Source: Paracoccaceae bacterium
GTDB taxonomy: Bacteria; Pseudomonadota; Alphaproteobacteria; Rhodobacterales; Rhodobacteraceae
Reading direction: 5' to 3'
Length of the DNA: 64,000 nucleotides
Assembly (NCBI GenBank): GCA_017854585.1
Contig: JAFMHK010000002.1
Location: forward strand, 62,001-126,000
Every line of letters starts with the position of its first letter. Positions within the stretch are counted from its first letter, which is position 1. The notes below the pieces were generated by a model that ran no database searches, was not told where the DNA came from, and saw nothing but the letters and a program-made list of their open reading frames with translations. Shown here one piece after another: positions 18,781 to 27,476 of the stretch. Both the position numbers and the translations under genes were made by a program.

Positions 18781-18805
18781 CAGGGCGGCCGTGATGGCCG
18801 CCCTG
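18781..18805. terminator. Bidirectional terminator between convergent genes
   Basis: Perfect 10-bp inverted repeat CAGGGCGGCC / GGCCGCCCTG with a 5-nt loop, immediately after the MFS stop and 22 bp beyond the hsp20 stop. It can serve both convergent transcripts. There is no long U-tract on either side. Confidence 0.7.
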
Positions 18806-18827
18806 CGTGGTTCATGTCGGTTGGCGA

Positions 18828-19289
18828 TCAGGCCTCGACGGTCTGCGCCTCGATCGCGCTTGGCGTAGCGCTTTCAATCGCGATCCGGCGCGGCTTCAGC
18901 GCCTCAGGCACCTCGCGTACCAGATCGATATGCAGCATCCCGGCGGAATGGCTGGCGCCGGTTACGCGGACATGGTCGGCCAGCTGGAACCGCTTTTCAA
19001 AGGCGCGCGTGGCGATACCGCGATGCAGATAAGTGCGCTGCGTTTCGTCCTTGTCCTTGCGGGCAGCGATCACCAGTTCGGTTTCCCGCTGTTCCACGCT
19101 CAATTCATCTTCCGTGAATCCAGCCACGGCAATGGAAATGCGATACGCATTTTCGGCGGTCTTTTCAATATTGTAAGGGGGGTAGGTGGTGCCGCCTGTA
19201 TCTTGCGTCATCACGCGGTCAAGCAGGTCCGTCATCCGGTCAAATCCAACCGTGGCACGGTAAAGCGGGGAAAGGTCATAGGCTCGCAT
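18828..19289 (-). CDS. Small heat-shock protein, Hsp20/IbpA type
   Basis: A 153-residue alpha-crystallin-domain chaperone that holds unfolding proteins in the cytosol. The alpha-crystallin domain spans about residues 33-130, with TYPPYNIEKT at its start, ISIAVAGFTEDEL, and the GIATRAFEKRFQL signature of proteobacterial class A proteins. The C-terminal anchoring motif appears as RRIAIE. The start has GAGGATGACAC before the ATG. The upstream region is 137 bp and shows no clear CIRCE or ROSE element. It is convergent with the MFS gene. Confidence 0.93.
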   Translation of the reverse strand: MRAYDLSPLYRATVGFDRMTDLLDRVMTQDTGGTTYPPYNIEKTAENAYRISIAVAGFTEDELSVEQRETELVIAARKDKDETQRTYLHRGIATRAFEKRFQLADHVRVTGASHSAGMLHIDLVREVPEALKPRRIAIESATPSAIEAQTVEA

Positions 19290-19426
19290 GTGTCATCCTC
19301 CATTGAGCGACAACTGAGTTTCAGGCGGTCCATCATCGGACCCGCCCAGCTAGGCTGCCGACCCCATTGGGCATCGGCATATCTTTTATGTGGGAAGACC
19401 GGTTTGGTGCGTCAAGACCCCGACCA

Positions 19427-20275
19427 TCAGGGACGAATGAACCGCGCACCAATCGTGTCGCGCCCGTCCGATCCGCCGGTCAGGGTGCGGACCTGTGGCA
19501 ATGCCCGCGTGAACGCGCCTTGGTCGCGTTCCATCAGATCCAGCAATACCGACACGTTTCCCGCAGTTTGGGCAGACAGCGCCACCGGTTCAGCGCGCCA
19601 ATCTGCCATCGCCGAAACGACAGAAACCACCCCAACGGACCCGTCAGCCTGCATCATCAGCACAGGCGCACCGGACGATCCATGCGCAACTGAACATGAC
19701 AGGATCAACACACCGGGGTCTTCCGCCAGCACCTCACATCCCTCTTCAAGCGATGCGTACCCCTCGCGGGCCTCCCCATAGGACACCACAGAGACATGGT
19801 CGCCCACACCGGCACGTCCGCCACGCGGATCAAAGGGAAGCACGGTTTGGGCCGGTATCGGCCGGTCCAGCCGCAGCAGCGCCATGTCCGACTGCACCTG
19901 CGCCAGTTCGTCAACGCTATCTGTCTGATAGCCCGGGTGCGAAACGCTTTGCCGGATTGCCCGTTGCGCGATGACCCGTCCGTTGCGCAACCCCGCGTTG
20001 AACAGAAAATCGGCGTCCATGCGCCGTTCACCATCCTCGCGAAACAGGCAATGGGCCGCTGTCAAAACCAGGTCCGGGGCAATCAACGTGGCGGTGCAAA
20101 ACCCCGTCCCGGTCTCCAGCCGCCCAACCGCTTCCCAGCCGCGCATGTCATCGGCCGTGGACAGCGCGCGCAGCGGCGGCTCTTCCGTCATCCAGGGCGA
20201 CGGCACCCGCTCCTGCGCCGCCAAAGCAGCGGAAAGCATAATCAGCAGGGTCGACAGAATGGGTATTCCACGCAT
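19427..20275 (-). CDS. Secreted trypsin-like serine protease
   Basis: A 282-residue S1-family protein with a signal peptide (about 1-20, ending SAALAAQ). The catalytic triad is visible: His75 in LTAAHC, Asp130 in SDMALLRLD and Ser201 in GSSGAP. Cys60/Cys76 match the trypsin-fold disulfide position. It is a periplasmic or secreted peptidase with no PDZ domain, so it is not DegP-like. It is probably monocistronic: the gene upstream of it on the same strand is far away (CopD and glcD are divergent). Confidence 0.88.
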   Translation of the reverse strand: MRGIPILSTLLIMLSAALAAQERVPSPWMTEEPPLRALSTADDMRGWEAVGRLETGTGFCTATLIAPDLVLTAAHCLFREDGERRMDADFLFNAGLRNGRVIAQRAIRQSVSHPGYQTDSVDELAQVQSDMALLRLDRPIPAQTVLPFDPRGGRAGVGDHVSVVSYGEAREGYASLEEGCEVLAEDPGVLILSCSVAHGSSGAPVLMMQADGSVGVVSVVSAMADWRAEPVALSAQTAGNVSVLLDLMERDQGAFTRALPQVRTLTGGSDGRDTIGARFIRP

Positions 20276-20345
20276 GGCACGTCCGGGGGTCAGCTACGTC
20301 CGGTCTTTGCCTTACGGGTTCAAATGGGCAGAATTAGGGCTGTGA

Positions 20346-21683
20346 CTATCGCAAGATGGGCACGGCGATCTCGCGTTTACCCGTCGCCGTCAGCGCTGGC
20401 GGCTTTGGCCCTCCCGTCGCCCAATCCAGCAACTCGACCGTGTGGACGATGGGAATGTCGGTGCCGCCACCGATCTGCATCATGCAGCCGATGTTGCCCG
20501 CCGCGATGATGTCGGGGTTCTTCGCCTCCAGCGTTTCGACCTTGCGCGCCTTCAACTGCCCCGAAATCTCGGGCTGCATCAGGTTATAAGTGCCGGCGCT
20601 GCCGCAACACAGATGGCTGTCGGCTGGCTCCACCACCTTGAATCCGGCCCGCTTCAGCAGGTCTTTGGGGAACGTCTTGATCTGTTGGCCATGCTGCAAC
20701 GAACACGCCGCATGATAGGCCACCGTCAACGGCGCATCGCTTACCGCTCGCAATTCGGGCGCGGCGTCTGGCAGCAACGTCATCAACACCTCGCTGATAT
20801 CCTTGGCGACGCCCGCAACCCGCGCGGCATCGGCGGCCAACGGGTCGTTGCGGAAGATGTGGCCATAATCCTTCACCGTGGTTCCACAGCCGCTGGTGTT
20901 GATCACGATCGCATCCAGCCCGCCGCCATCCATCTCCCGGGCCCATGCCTTGATGTTTCTGGCTGCCGTCGCGTGGCTTTCCTTGGTCTTGCCCATGTGA
21001 TGGGTCAACGCCCCGCAACACCCGGCCCCCTCGGCCACGACCACCTCGGCGCCCAGCCGCGTCAGCAACCGGATCGTCGCATCATTGATATCCGTGTTCA
21101 GCGCCTTCTGCGCACACCCCGTCATCAGCGCCACGCGCATCTTCTTTTGCCGGGCGGGGAACGTCTGCGGGTCGTCATTTCGGCTGACGGGCGGGATGGT
21201 TTTCGGGGCCATCTCCAACATTGCCCTCAGCCGAGCATCAGGCATCAGAAACGCGAACGGACGACCAATCTTGGCACCCAGCAGCGCCAGCCGGAACCGT
21301 GTCGGATAGGGCAGCACCTGCGCCAATATCCACCGCAGCAGCCGATCGCCCATCGGGCGCTTGTATGTCTGTTCGATATACTCGCGCGCATGGTCCACCA
21401 GATGCATGTAGTGCACACCCGAAGGACAGGTCGTCATGCAGGCCAGACAGCTCAGGCAGCGGTCAATGTGCTTGACCGTCTTTTCATCCGCCGGACGGTT
21501 GTTCTCCAGCATATCCTTGATCAGGTAAATGCGTCCCCGCGGGCTGTCCAACTCGTCACCCAGCACTTGGTATGTGGGGCAGGTCGCCGTGCAAAATCCG
21601 CAATGCACACAGGTCCGCAAGATATCGTTGGACCGCTGGATCGCGGGATCGGTCAACTGTTCAGGGGTGAATGTCGTTTGCAT
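20346..21683 (-). CDS. glcF: Glycolate oxidase iron-sulfur subunit
   Basis: Third subunit of the membrane-associated glycolate oxidase, which oxidises glycolate to glyoxylate and feeds electrons to the respiratory chain. The 445-residue product carries two 4Fe-4S clusters, CxxCGxCxxxCP at 25-36 (Cys25, 28, 31, 35) and CLSCxxCxxxCPSG at 76-88 (Cys76, 79, 82, 86). It then has the paired CCG/heterodisulfide-reductase-like motifs GAGCCGAL and HLCCGSAG. It starts 3 bp after the glcE stop, so the operon is glcD-glcE-glcF. Confidence 0.95.
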   Translation of the reverse strand: MQTTFTPEQLTDPAIQRSNDILRTCVHCGFCTATCPTYQVLGDELDSPRGRIYLIKDMLENNRPADEKTVKHIDRCLSCLACMTTCPSGVHYMHLVDHAREYIEQTYKRPMGDRLLRWILAQVLPYPTRFRLALLGAKIGRPFAFLMPDARLRAMLEMAPKTIPPVSRNDDPQTFPARQKKMRVALMTGCAQKALNTDINDATIRLLTRLGAEVVVAEGAGCCGALTHHMGKTKESHATAARNIKAWAREMDGGGLDAIVINTSGCGTTVKDYGHIFRNDPLAADAARVAGVAKDISEVLMTLLPDAAPELRAVSDAPLTVAYHAACSLQHGQQIKTFPKDLLKRAGFKVVEPADSHLCCGSAGTYNLMQPEISGQLKARKVETLEAKNPDIIAAGNIGCMMQIGGGTDIPIVHTVELLDWATGGPKPPALTATGKREIAVPILR

Positions 21684-21686
21684 GAT

Positions 21687-22802
21687 TTACCCCATCAATC
21701 CGGTGTTCAGAATACCGCGCGGGTCGAACTTGCCTCGCAGCGCCGCCGCCAATGCGGCAACAGGTGCTGCCTCTGGCTGAAAACGCGCGCCGCCGCCCTC
21801 ACCCCGCACCCGTGTGGCATGACCCGCGAAATTGCCCAACCGGGCCCGCAGATCGGTCCCCTCGGGCATCAGCGCCCAGATCAGCCCGCCAGCCCAGTCA
21901 AATATCACCTCGCCCTTGATCCGCGCAGCGATACCCGGCGCGTCCGTCGGCTTTACCGATACCCGCCACACATCGCCATCGCGTCCCGCAAAGGCTTCCA
22001 CGTCCCGCACCTCTTGCCAGCTTCGCTGCACCGCTTCGGGGTCTGTCTCCACCCGCGCCGCACCGAAGGCCGCCAATATCTCGCGCAACTTGCCCGTCCG
22101 ATAGGACACACTCTCGGCAAAGCCCTCCAGCCGCAGCATCGTGACCGGCGCACCATCCGCGCCGTGCGGCAGGTGCACCGCGCCCGTCACCTCATAGGGC
22201 GACCCCATGGCGACGCACATCGCCTCGACCGCTTGCGCATCGCTCAATCCGTCCAGCATCACGCAAGACCGCGCAGCAACACCCGGCAGCACCTTGAAAC
22301 TGACCTCTGAAAGAACCCCAAGGGTGCCGTAGCTCCCCGCCATCAGCTTGACCAGATCATAGCCCGTGACGTTCTTCATCACCCGGCCACCGTTCTTGAT
22401 CGCGGTCCCGCTGCCATCGACAAACCGCACACCGATCAAGCTGTCGCGACAGGCTCCCGCCTGCATGCGGCGTGGCCCCGACGCGTTGGTCGCCACAACT
22501 CCGCCAATCGTGGCCTCACCATCGGTTGCCAACAGCTTGCGCAGATCGCGCGGCTCAAAGGGCAGACGCTGGTTTTCCTTCGCAAGCGCCGCCTCCACTT
22601 CCGCCAGCGGCGTTCCTGCCGCGGCGACAACGGTCAGCGCACCGGGTTCATAAAGGCTGATCCCAGACAACCCGGCGGTCGACATCACCTCTGCCCCCGC
22701 CGGCGCGGCCATCCCACAGGTGCCGCCACCGGTGATCCACAAGGGACCACTGGCCTCAACCACCATCGCACTCAGTTCGGTCTCATTCGCAGGGGTCAAC
22801 AC
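21687..22802 (-). CDS. glcE: Glycolate oxidase FAD-binding subunit
   Basis: FAD-linked subunit of glycolate oxidase. The 371-residue product has a truncated FAD-binding type 4 domain, with FEPRDLRKLLATDGEATIGG and RDSLIGVRFVDGSG. The start is GTG at 22802 with AAGGAG seven bases upstream; that ribosome binding site lies in a repeat element (22809-22905). It follows glcD after 118 bp and precedes glcF by 3 bp. GlcE proteins are shorter than GlcD, as here. Confidence 0.93.
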   Translation of the reverse strand: MLTPANETELSAMVVEASGPLWITGGGTCGMAAPAGAEVMSTAGLSGISLYEPGALTVVAAAGTPLAEVEAALAKENQRLPFEPRDLRKLLATDGEATIGGVVATNASGPRRMQAGACRDSLIGVRFVDGSGTAIKNGGRVMKNVTGYDLVKLMAGSYGTLGVLSEVSFKVLPGVAARSCVMLDGLSDAQAVEAMCVAMGSPYEVTGAVHLPHGADGAPVTMLRLEGFAESVSYRTGKLREILAAFGAARVETDPEAVQRSWQEVRDVEAFAGRDGDVWRVSVKPTDAPGIAARIKGEVIFDWAGGLIWALMPEGTDLRARLGNFAGHATRVRGEGGGARFQPEAAPVAALAAALRGKFDPRGILNTGLMG

Positions 22803-22808
22803 CGGCCC

Positions 22809-22905
22809 GCTCCTTCATCTTGGCAAAAAACTCTCGGGGGTGGGTCCGGGAGGGGGCTGACAGCCCCCTCCCGGCGGGGGGTGCGGGGGGCTGGTCCCCC
22901 GCTAC
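22809..22905. repeat. G/C-rich intergenic repeat (Rhodobacterales REP-like) upstream of glcE
   Basis: The glcD-glcE spacer contains a 14-bp perfect inverted repeat CCGGGAGGGGGCTG / CAGCCCCCTCCCGG (22846-22859 and 22861-22874), then a second G/C stem at about 22883-22904. A flank reads CCCCCGAG, AGTTTTTTGCC, AAGATGAAGGAG on the minus strand. From memory, this combination (poly-C, GAGTATTTTTGCCAAGATGAAG-like tail) recurs in intergenic DNA of Rhodobacterales. The tail supplies the glcE ribosome binding site. Copy number elsewhere cannot be checked here. Confidence 0.6.
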
Positions 22906-22920
22906 ACCATCGCCGCCCAA

Positions 22921-24360
22921 TCAGGCGGCGGCATACCTGCGCCCCGCCGACGAACTCAATGGAAACACCTTGGCGGGGTTCAACAACCATGCCGGATCGA
23001 AAACATCCTTTACCTTCATCTGCGCCTCAAGATCCTCAGGCGCGAACTGCACCAGCATCAAGTCACGCTTCTCGATTCCCACGCCATGTTCGCCGGTCAG
23101 GCAACCGCCCACCTCGACGCACAACCGCAAGATATCCGCGCCGAATGCCTCGCACAGTTCCAGATCTCCGGGTTTGTTGGCATCGAACAAGATCAACGGG
23201 TGCATGTTGCCATCACCCGCGTGAAACACGTTGGCCACATCCAGCCCGTATTCCTTGGACATCTCGCCGATCCGCCTCAGGACATGCGGCAGGCTGCTGA
23301 CCGGAATGGTTCCGTCCAGACACATGTAATCGTTGATCTGCCCCATCGCCCCAAAGGCCGATTTCCGGCCCAGCCAGATACGTTTCGCTTCATCTTCGGT
23401 CTGCGCCTCGCGCAATTCCACCGGGTTGTGCTTGCGCGCAATCTGCAAGATCACGCCCAACTGCTCGTCGATCTCGGCGGGGCTCCCCTCCACTTCGACG
23501 ATCAGCAGTGCCTCGCAATCCGGATAGCCGGCATGCGCATAGGCCTCGGTCGCCTCGATGCAGGGGCGATCCATGAATTCGATCGCCACGGGCAGCACCC
23601 CGGCCTTGATGATGTCGGCCACGCAAGCGCCGGCCACTTCGTTGTCGTTGAACCCCATCAGCACGGGCCGCGCGCCTTCTGGCTTGCGCAAGATCCGCAG
23701 CGTCGCTTCGGTCACGACACCCAGTTGTCCCTCGGACCCGCAGATCACGCCCAACAGATCATAGCCAGCAGCGTCCAGATGCGCGCCGCCTATTTCCATC
23801 ACGGTGCCATCCATGGTCACCATGGTCACGCCCAGAAGGTTATTGGTGGTCACCCCGTACTTCAGGCAATGCGCGCCGCCCGAATTCATCGCGATATTCC
23901 CCGCGATTGCGCAAGCCAGCTGGCTGGACGGGTCCGGCGCGTAGAAGAAATCCTGCTCCTCCACGGCACCCGTCACGCTCAGGTTCGTCCGGCCCGTCTG
24001 CACGCGGATAAACCGGTTGTCGTAATCGGTTTCCAACACCTTGTTCAGGCGCGCGACACCCAGAATGACGCAATCTGCCGTCGGCAGCGCGCCACCGGCC
24101 AGCGATGTTCCCGATCCGCGCGGAACAACCGGCACGCCTTCTTGGTGGCATATCTTCAAGACCGCCGCCACTTCCTCGGTCGAGGATGGCAACACCGCGC
24201 ACAGCGGCGGGCATTTGTAGGCGGTCAGCGCATCGCATTCATATGCGCGCGTTTCGATCTCCTCGTGGATCACGGCGGTCTTTGGCAGAACCGTCTGAAG
24301 CAATGCGACAAGCCGCGCCTTCTTCGACATCACCAAAGTATTGGGTGCTGGCATTTCCAT
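22921..24360 (-). CDS. glcD: Glycolate oxidase subunit GlcD (FAD-linked)
   Basis: Catalytic subunit of glycolate oxidase. The 479-residue form starting MEMPAPNTLVMSKK is chosen because GGGAGGCC precedes it; an ATG 30 codons earlier is unlikely. Domains are FAD_binding_4 (about 55-190, with PVVPRGSGTSLAGG and NSGGAHCLKYGVT) and FAD-oxidase_C (about 215-465, ending with GCLTGEHGVG). It is the first gene of glcDEF. A near-perfect 9-bp inverted repeat at 24397-24419 upstream may be the regulator site. Confidence 0.95.
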   Translation of the reverse strand: MEMPAPNTLVMSKKARLVALLQTVLPKTAVIHEEIETRAYECDALTAYKCPPLCAVLPSSTEEVAAVLKICHQEGVPVVPRGSGTSLAGGALPTADCVILGVARLNKVLETDYDNRFIRVQTGRTNLSVTGAVEEQDFFYAPDPSSQLACAIAGNIAMNSGGAHCLKYGVTTNNLLGVTMVTMDGTVMEIGGAHLDAAGYDLLGVICGSEGQLGVVTEATLRILRKPEGARPVLMGFNDNEVAGACVADIIKAGVLPVAIEFMDRPCIEATEAYAHAGYPDCEALLIVEVEGSPAEIDEQLGVILQIARKHNPVELREAQTEDEAKRIWLGRKSAFGAMGQINDYMCLDGTIPVSSLPHVLRRIGEMSKEYGLDVANVFHAGDGNMHPLILFDANKPGDLELCEAFGADILRLCVEVGGCLTGEHGVGIEKRDLMLVQFAPEDLEAQMKVKDVFDPAWLLNPAKVFPLSSSAGRRYAAA

Positions 24361-24396
24361 GGTGTCTGGCCTCCCATCCCGACGCAATCCTGCTGG

Positions 24397-24419
24397 ATTG
24401 GTAATAAAACATAACCAAT
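24397..24419. promoter_or_regulatory. Inverted repeat, candidate operator of glcDEF
   Basis: ATTGGTAAT-AAAAC-ATAACCAAT is an 8-of-9 inverted repeat 37 bp upstream of the glcD start. TTGGT/ACCAA half-sites are typical of GntR/FadR-type regulators such as GlcC or PdhR, although their usual spacing is shorter. No glcC-like regulator lies in the window. Confidence 0.45.
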
Positions 24420-24570
24420 TTACAACACAACGCAAAGGATTCTTTTGCATCGCCCCGTCGCATCAGCCTGCACCACCCTGCAAACCCATGTAAATACACG
24501 TCATCCGCGCGCCCGCCCCGTGACAATTGCAGCCTTGCAGGCCACCGGAATGCCGTGCAGAGCTTGCATC

Positions 24571-24981
24571 ATGGAATGGGTCAAAGTCATACATTTGCTG
24601 GCGGTTCTGGGTTGGATGACCGGTATCTTCTCGGTTCCGCGGGCCATCATCTTCTGGAAACGCGAATACGCCGCCAGCGCGGCCTTCGGCCCGACAGGCG
24701 ACCTGACGATCCGGCTCTACCGCTTCTCGCTTGGACTTGGTGTCATCGCGATCATCACCGGGCTATGGCTGGCATATCTGTGGGGCTTCCCGCACTGGAC
24801 CCACCTCAAAATCCTTCTCGTGGTCGCGCTTGCGGCGCATTACGGTTGGACAGGGCGCTTGGTTCTAAGGGCCAGACGTGGCGTGTTTACCGAAAGCGAC
24901 CGCTTCTTGCGCATCTTCAACGAGGCCAGCGTTCTGGTGGCGATCGGCATCCTGATCGTGGTGGTCTACAAGCCTTTCTGA
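24571..24981 (+). CDS. CopD/HemJ-like four-helix membrane protein
   Basis: A 136-residue inner-membrane protein with four hydrophobic helices. The opening MEWVKVIHLLAVLGWM, with His8, and WTHLKILL near residues 70-77 (Lys in the third helix) match the CopD/HemJ-like superfamily (UPF0093). HemJ proteins are protoporphyrinogen IX oxidases of similar length. The start at 24571 is preferred over an upstream frame start at 24445, which would add a non-family tail. It is divergent from glcD and followed by a small secreted protein. HemJ versus another CopD-type protein cannot be decided here. Confidence 0.75.
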   Translation: MEWVKVIHLLAVLGWMTGIFSVPRAIIFWKREYAASAAFGPTGDLTIRLYRFSLGLGVIAIITGLWLAYLWGFPHWTHLKILLVVALAAHYGWTGRLVLRARRGVFTESDRFLRIFNEASVLVAIGILIVVVYKPF

Positions 24982-25025
24982 GTTGTGATGTGCGCCGCTG
25001 GCCCTGCCGCGCTATGCTTGGGCGC

Positions 25026-25355
25026 ATGAAATGCATGATCCCCGCACTGCTGCTGGTCAGCCCCGCCTTCGCCGACCCGCCCGAGGTGGTTTCCGCCGCG
25101 CGCAACGGCACGACACTTGGCGTCACGCTGAACCACGGGGATACGGGATGGGATCATTACGCAGACGCGTGGGAGGTGATGCTGCCCGATGGCACCTCGC
25201 TGGGCATCCGCGAACTGGCGCATCCGCATGTCGATGAAATGCCATTCACGCGGTCGCTGCGCGTGCCCGATCTGCCGACTGATGGCCGGGTCATGATCCG
25301 CGCCCGGTGCACCGTGACGGGCTGGTCCGATGCGGTGCTCTTCCGTCTTAACTAA
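25026..25355 (+). CDS. Small secreted protein of unknown function
   Basis: A 109-residue protein with a short signal peptide (about 1-16, ending SPAFA). The mature part reads as a compact beta-rich domain with repeated glycines, HYADAWEV and a MIRARCTVTGW near the end; one Cys remains in the mature chain. No family is recognised. It is 44 bp downstream of the CopD-like gene and probably in the same transcript. It ends at a strong inverted repeat shared with the convergent operon. Confidence 0.6.
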   Translation: MKCMIPALLLVSPAFADPPEVVSAARNGTTLGVTLNHGDTGWDHYADAWEVMLPDGTSLGIRELAHPHVDEMPFTRSLRVPDLPTDGRVMIRARCTVTGWSDAVLFRLN

Positions 25356-25362
25356 AAAATAA

Positions 25363-25402
25363 AGGTTACAAGAAATCGCGTTTTTCGGATTTCTTGTAAC
25401 CT
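25363..25402. terminator. Bidirectional terminator, long AT-rich stem
   Basis: Perfect 15-bp inverted repeat AGGTTACAAGAAATC / GATTTCTTGTAACCT with a 10-nt loop. On the minus strand it is followed by TTTATTTTTTAG. It lies between the convergent ends at 25355 and 25410. Its stem is much poorer in G+C than the other terminators here. Confidence 0.65.
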
Positions 25403-25409
25403 ATTTTCC

Positions 25410-27476
25410 TCAGCGGCGCCCCTCGCGAAGCCACGCGGCCAGCATCAGACCGGCGGCCAAGAACAACAAGACCCACGCTTGGATCAGCGGCGTGACCGTC
25501 ACATCCGTGGTCAAATAGGCCTCACGCGGGGTAAACCCGATCCAGCCGCGACCAGCTGCATTGCGCCCTTCCGCGACCCGGCGGATATCGGGGAAACCAT
25601 CCTCCAGCCGCAAGATGCCACCGTTCAACGGATCGACAAGCGGCGTCAGCCTGCTGCCACTTGCGATCGTCTCCTCGAACTCGCGCGGGGCGGCCGGGCC
25701 AAGGGCGATAACCGCGTCCATGTCACCGTCGGCAAGACGATAAAGGCCCTGCTCCGCACCCGTGATTTCGGCGCTGAACAGGCCCGGGGCCGCCTGTTCC
25801 AGAACCACGACCGCCTCGGTGCCATCCGGGTAGGTCACAGTGACATCGCCAACGGAATCGGCCAGCGTTCTGCGCGTGATCACGATGGTCTGGCCGTCGG
25901 CCTGCGCGCGAAGGGCCTCTTCCTCCAGATCCGGTTCGCCCATCATCCAGTGCGCCAGACGCCGCAGCATTTCCAATTGCGGGCCGCCCCCCTCAAAGCC
26001 GCGATCCCACAACCACGCATGGTCCGAGGCCAACAGCGCCACCCGCCCTTCGCCCACACGGTCCAACATCAGCAGTGGGGCGTCATTCACACCCGTCATC
26101 ACCGTGTCGCCCGATTGTTCGATAACCTCGATCTGGCGGAACCACCGACCCCAAGGTGCATCGCTGCCGACCAACGGGGTGTGGGTCAGTTCCAGCCCGG
26201 TGGTGACCGGGTGCCGTTGCCCGAGGTCTGAAATCGTTGGCAAAAATGGCTGTTCGATCACCCGTGCCGTCGGGCGACCGGGCAGAATATCGGCCAACGG
26301 TGTCCGATAGAGCGAGGCCGCCGACGCATAGTCCGGCCCGGCCGCCAACAAAAGCGCGCCACCGTCTTCGACATAGCGCCGGACGTTATCCAGATACAGC
26401 ATCGGCAAGATACCGCGCCGTTGGTAGCGGTCGAAGATGATCAGATCGAATTCATCGACCGCCTCCATGAACAATTCCCTTGTGGGGAAGGCGATCAGGC
26501 TCAGCTCTGTAACCGGGACGCCATCTTGCCGATCTGGTGGACGCAGAATGGTAAAATGCACAAGGTCCACGGATGGATCTGATTTCAGCAAGTTGCGCCA
26601 CGTGCGTTGGCCGGGATGCGGTTGACCCGACACGAGCAGCACGCGGAGACGATCGCGGACGCCGTTGATCTGCAAGACGGCGGCGTTGTTGCGATCGGTC
26701 AGCTCGCCCTCGGCTGTGGGCACGATGAACTGGATCACGTTCATTCCCGCATGATCCAGCGTCAGGGGCAGTGACAGGCTTTCGCCGACGGGCACGGTGA
26801 AACTCATCGGGGTCTGGCCATCGATCGCGATCTGAATTTCAGATCGCCCGCCAAGCCCGGCTGGTACCGCACCCTGATCTTCAAGCCGCAGGGACAGGGT
26901 GAATTCCTCGTCCAGAATTGCGAAGGCGGGGGCATTTTCGATCACCAGACGGCGATCCCAGTCTTCTTCCCGCCCGGTCAGCAGGGCGTGAATTGGGGCA
27001 GGCATGTCGGGCACCAGACCGGCATCATGCAACTGCCCGTCGGTCAGCAAGACAGCACCCGCAATCCGGGCGCTCGGTTCCTCGGCCATCATCTGGCCAA
27101 GCGCCGTCATCAGCAACGTCCCCGCATTGTCGGGGGCATCACCGACCCGCGTGGTGCGCAGTTCCATGCCAAGGCCGGCCACCTCATCCTCAAGCGCGGC
27201 GATGGCATCGGCCATCTGATCGGGACGGTCCGACAGGCGCTGACTTGCGCTGACGTCAATGACCAGCAACACGATATCGCTCAGCGGCTCACGTTCTTCG
27301 GATTGGAGCGAGGGATTTAGCAACGCCGCCAGCAGCACACCCGAGGCCAGCAATCGAAAGGCCCAACCCGACAGCCGCCGCCAGATCGCAAGCGCCACAA
27401 TCAATGCAACTGCCCCGGCCAGGACGTAGAGCGCGGGCCAGGGAAGCAGTGGATCGAACAAGATAATTTGTGCCAT
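25410..27476 (-). CDS. Membrane-anchored protein of the MoxR/DUF58 cluster (VWA-like/amidotransferase-like)
   Basis: A 688-residue protein with two N-terminal membrane helices (about 15-30 and 38-55), a VWA-like region starting VLLVIDVSASQRLSD at about 68-82, a long beta-rich region, a glutamine-amidotransferase-like domain near 320-440 (EFDLIIFDRYQRR, GGALLLAAGPDY) and a C-terminal helix near 665-685. It looks like the large membrane partner usually found beside BatA/DUF4159 proteins. No enzyme active site is certain. It overlaps or abuts the DUF4159 gene upstream. Function unknown. Confidence 0.75.
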   Translation of the reverse strand: MAQIILFDPLLPWPALYVLAGAVALIVALAIWRRLSGWAFRLLASGVLLAALLNPSLQSEEREPLSDIVLLVIDVSASQRLSDRPDQMADAIAALEDEVAGLGMELRTTRVGDAPDNAGTLLMTALGQMMAEEPSARIAGAVLLTDGQLHDAGLVPDMPAPIHALLTGREEDWDRRLVIENAPAFAILDEEFTLSLRLEDQGAVPAGLGGRSEIQIAIDGQTPMSFTVPVGESLSLPLTLDHAGMNVIQFIVPTAEGELTDRNNAAVLQINGVRDRLRVLLVSGQPHPGQRTWRNLLKSDPSVDLVHFTILRPPDRQDGVPVTELSLIAFPTRELFMEAVDEFDLIIFDRYQRRGILPMLYLDNVRRYVEDGGALLLAAGPDYASAASLYRTPLADILPGRPTARVIEQPFLPTISDLGQRHPVTTGLELTHTPLVGSDAPWGRWFRQIEVIEQSGDTVMTGVNDAPLLMLDRVGEGRVALLASDHAWLWDRGFEGGGPQLEMLRRLAHWMMGEPDLEEEALRAQADGQTIVITRRTLADSVGDVTVTYPDGTEAVVVLEQAAPGLFSAEITGAEQGLYRLADGDMDAVIALGPAAPREFEETIASGSRLTPLVDPLNGGILRLEDGFPDIRRVAEGRNAAGRGWIGFTPREAYLTTDVTVTPLIQAWVLLFLAAGLMLAAWLREGRR

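Noticed and set aside
20442..22310. 622-codon plus-strand open frame
   Set aside because: Shadow of glcF and glcE; His/Arg/Gln-rich composition and no domain.
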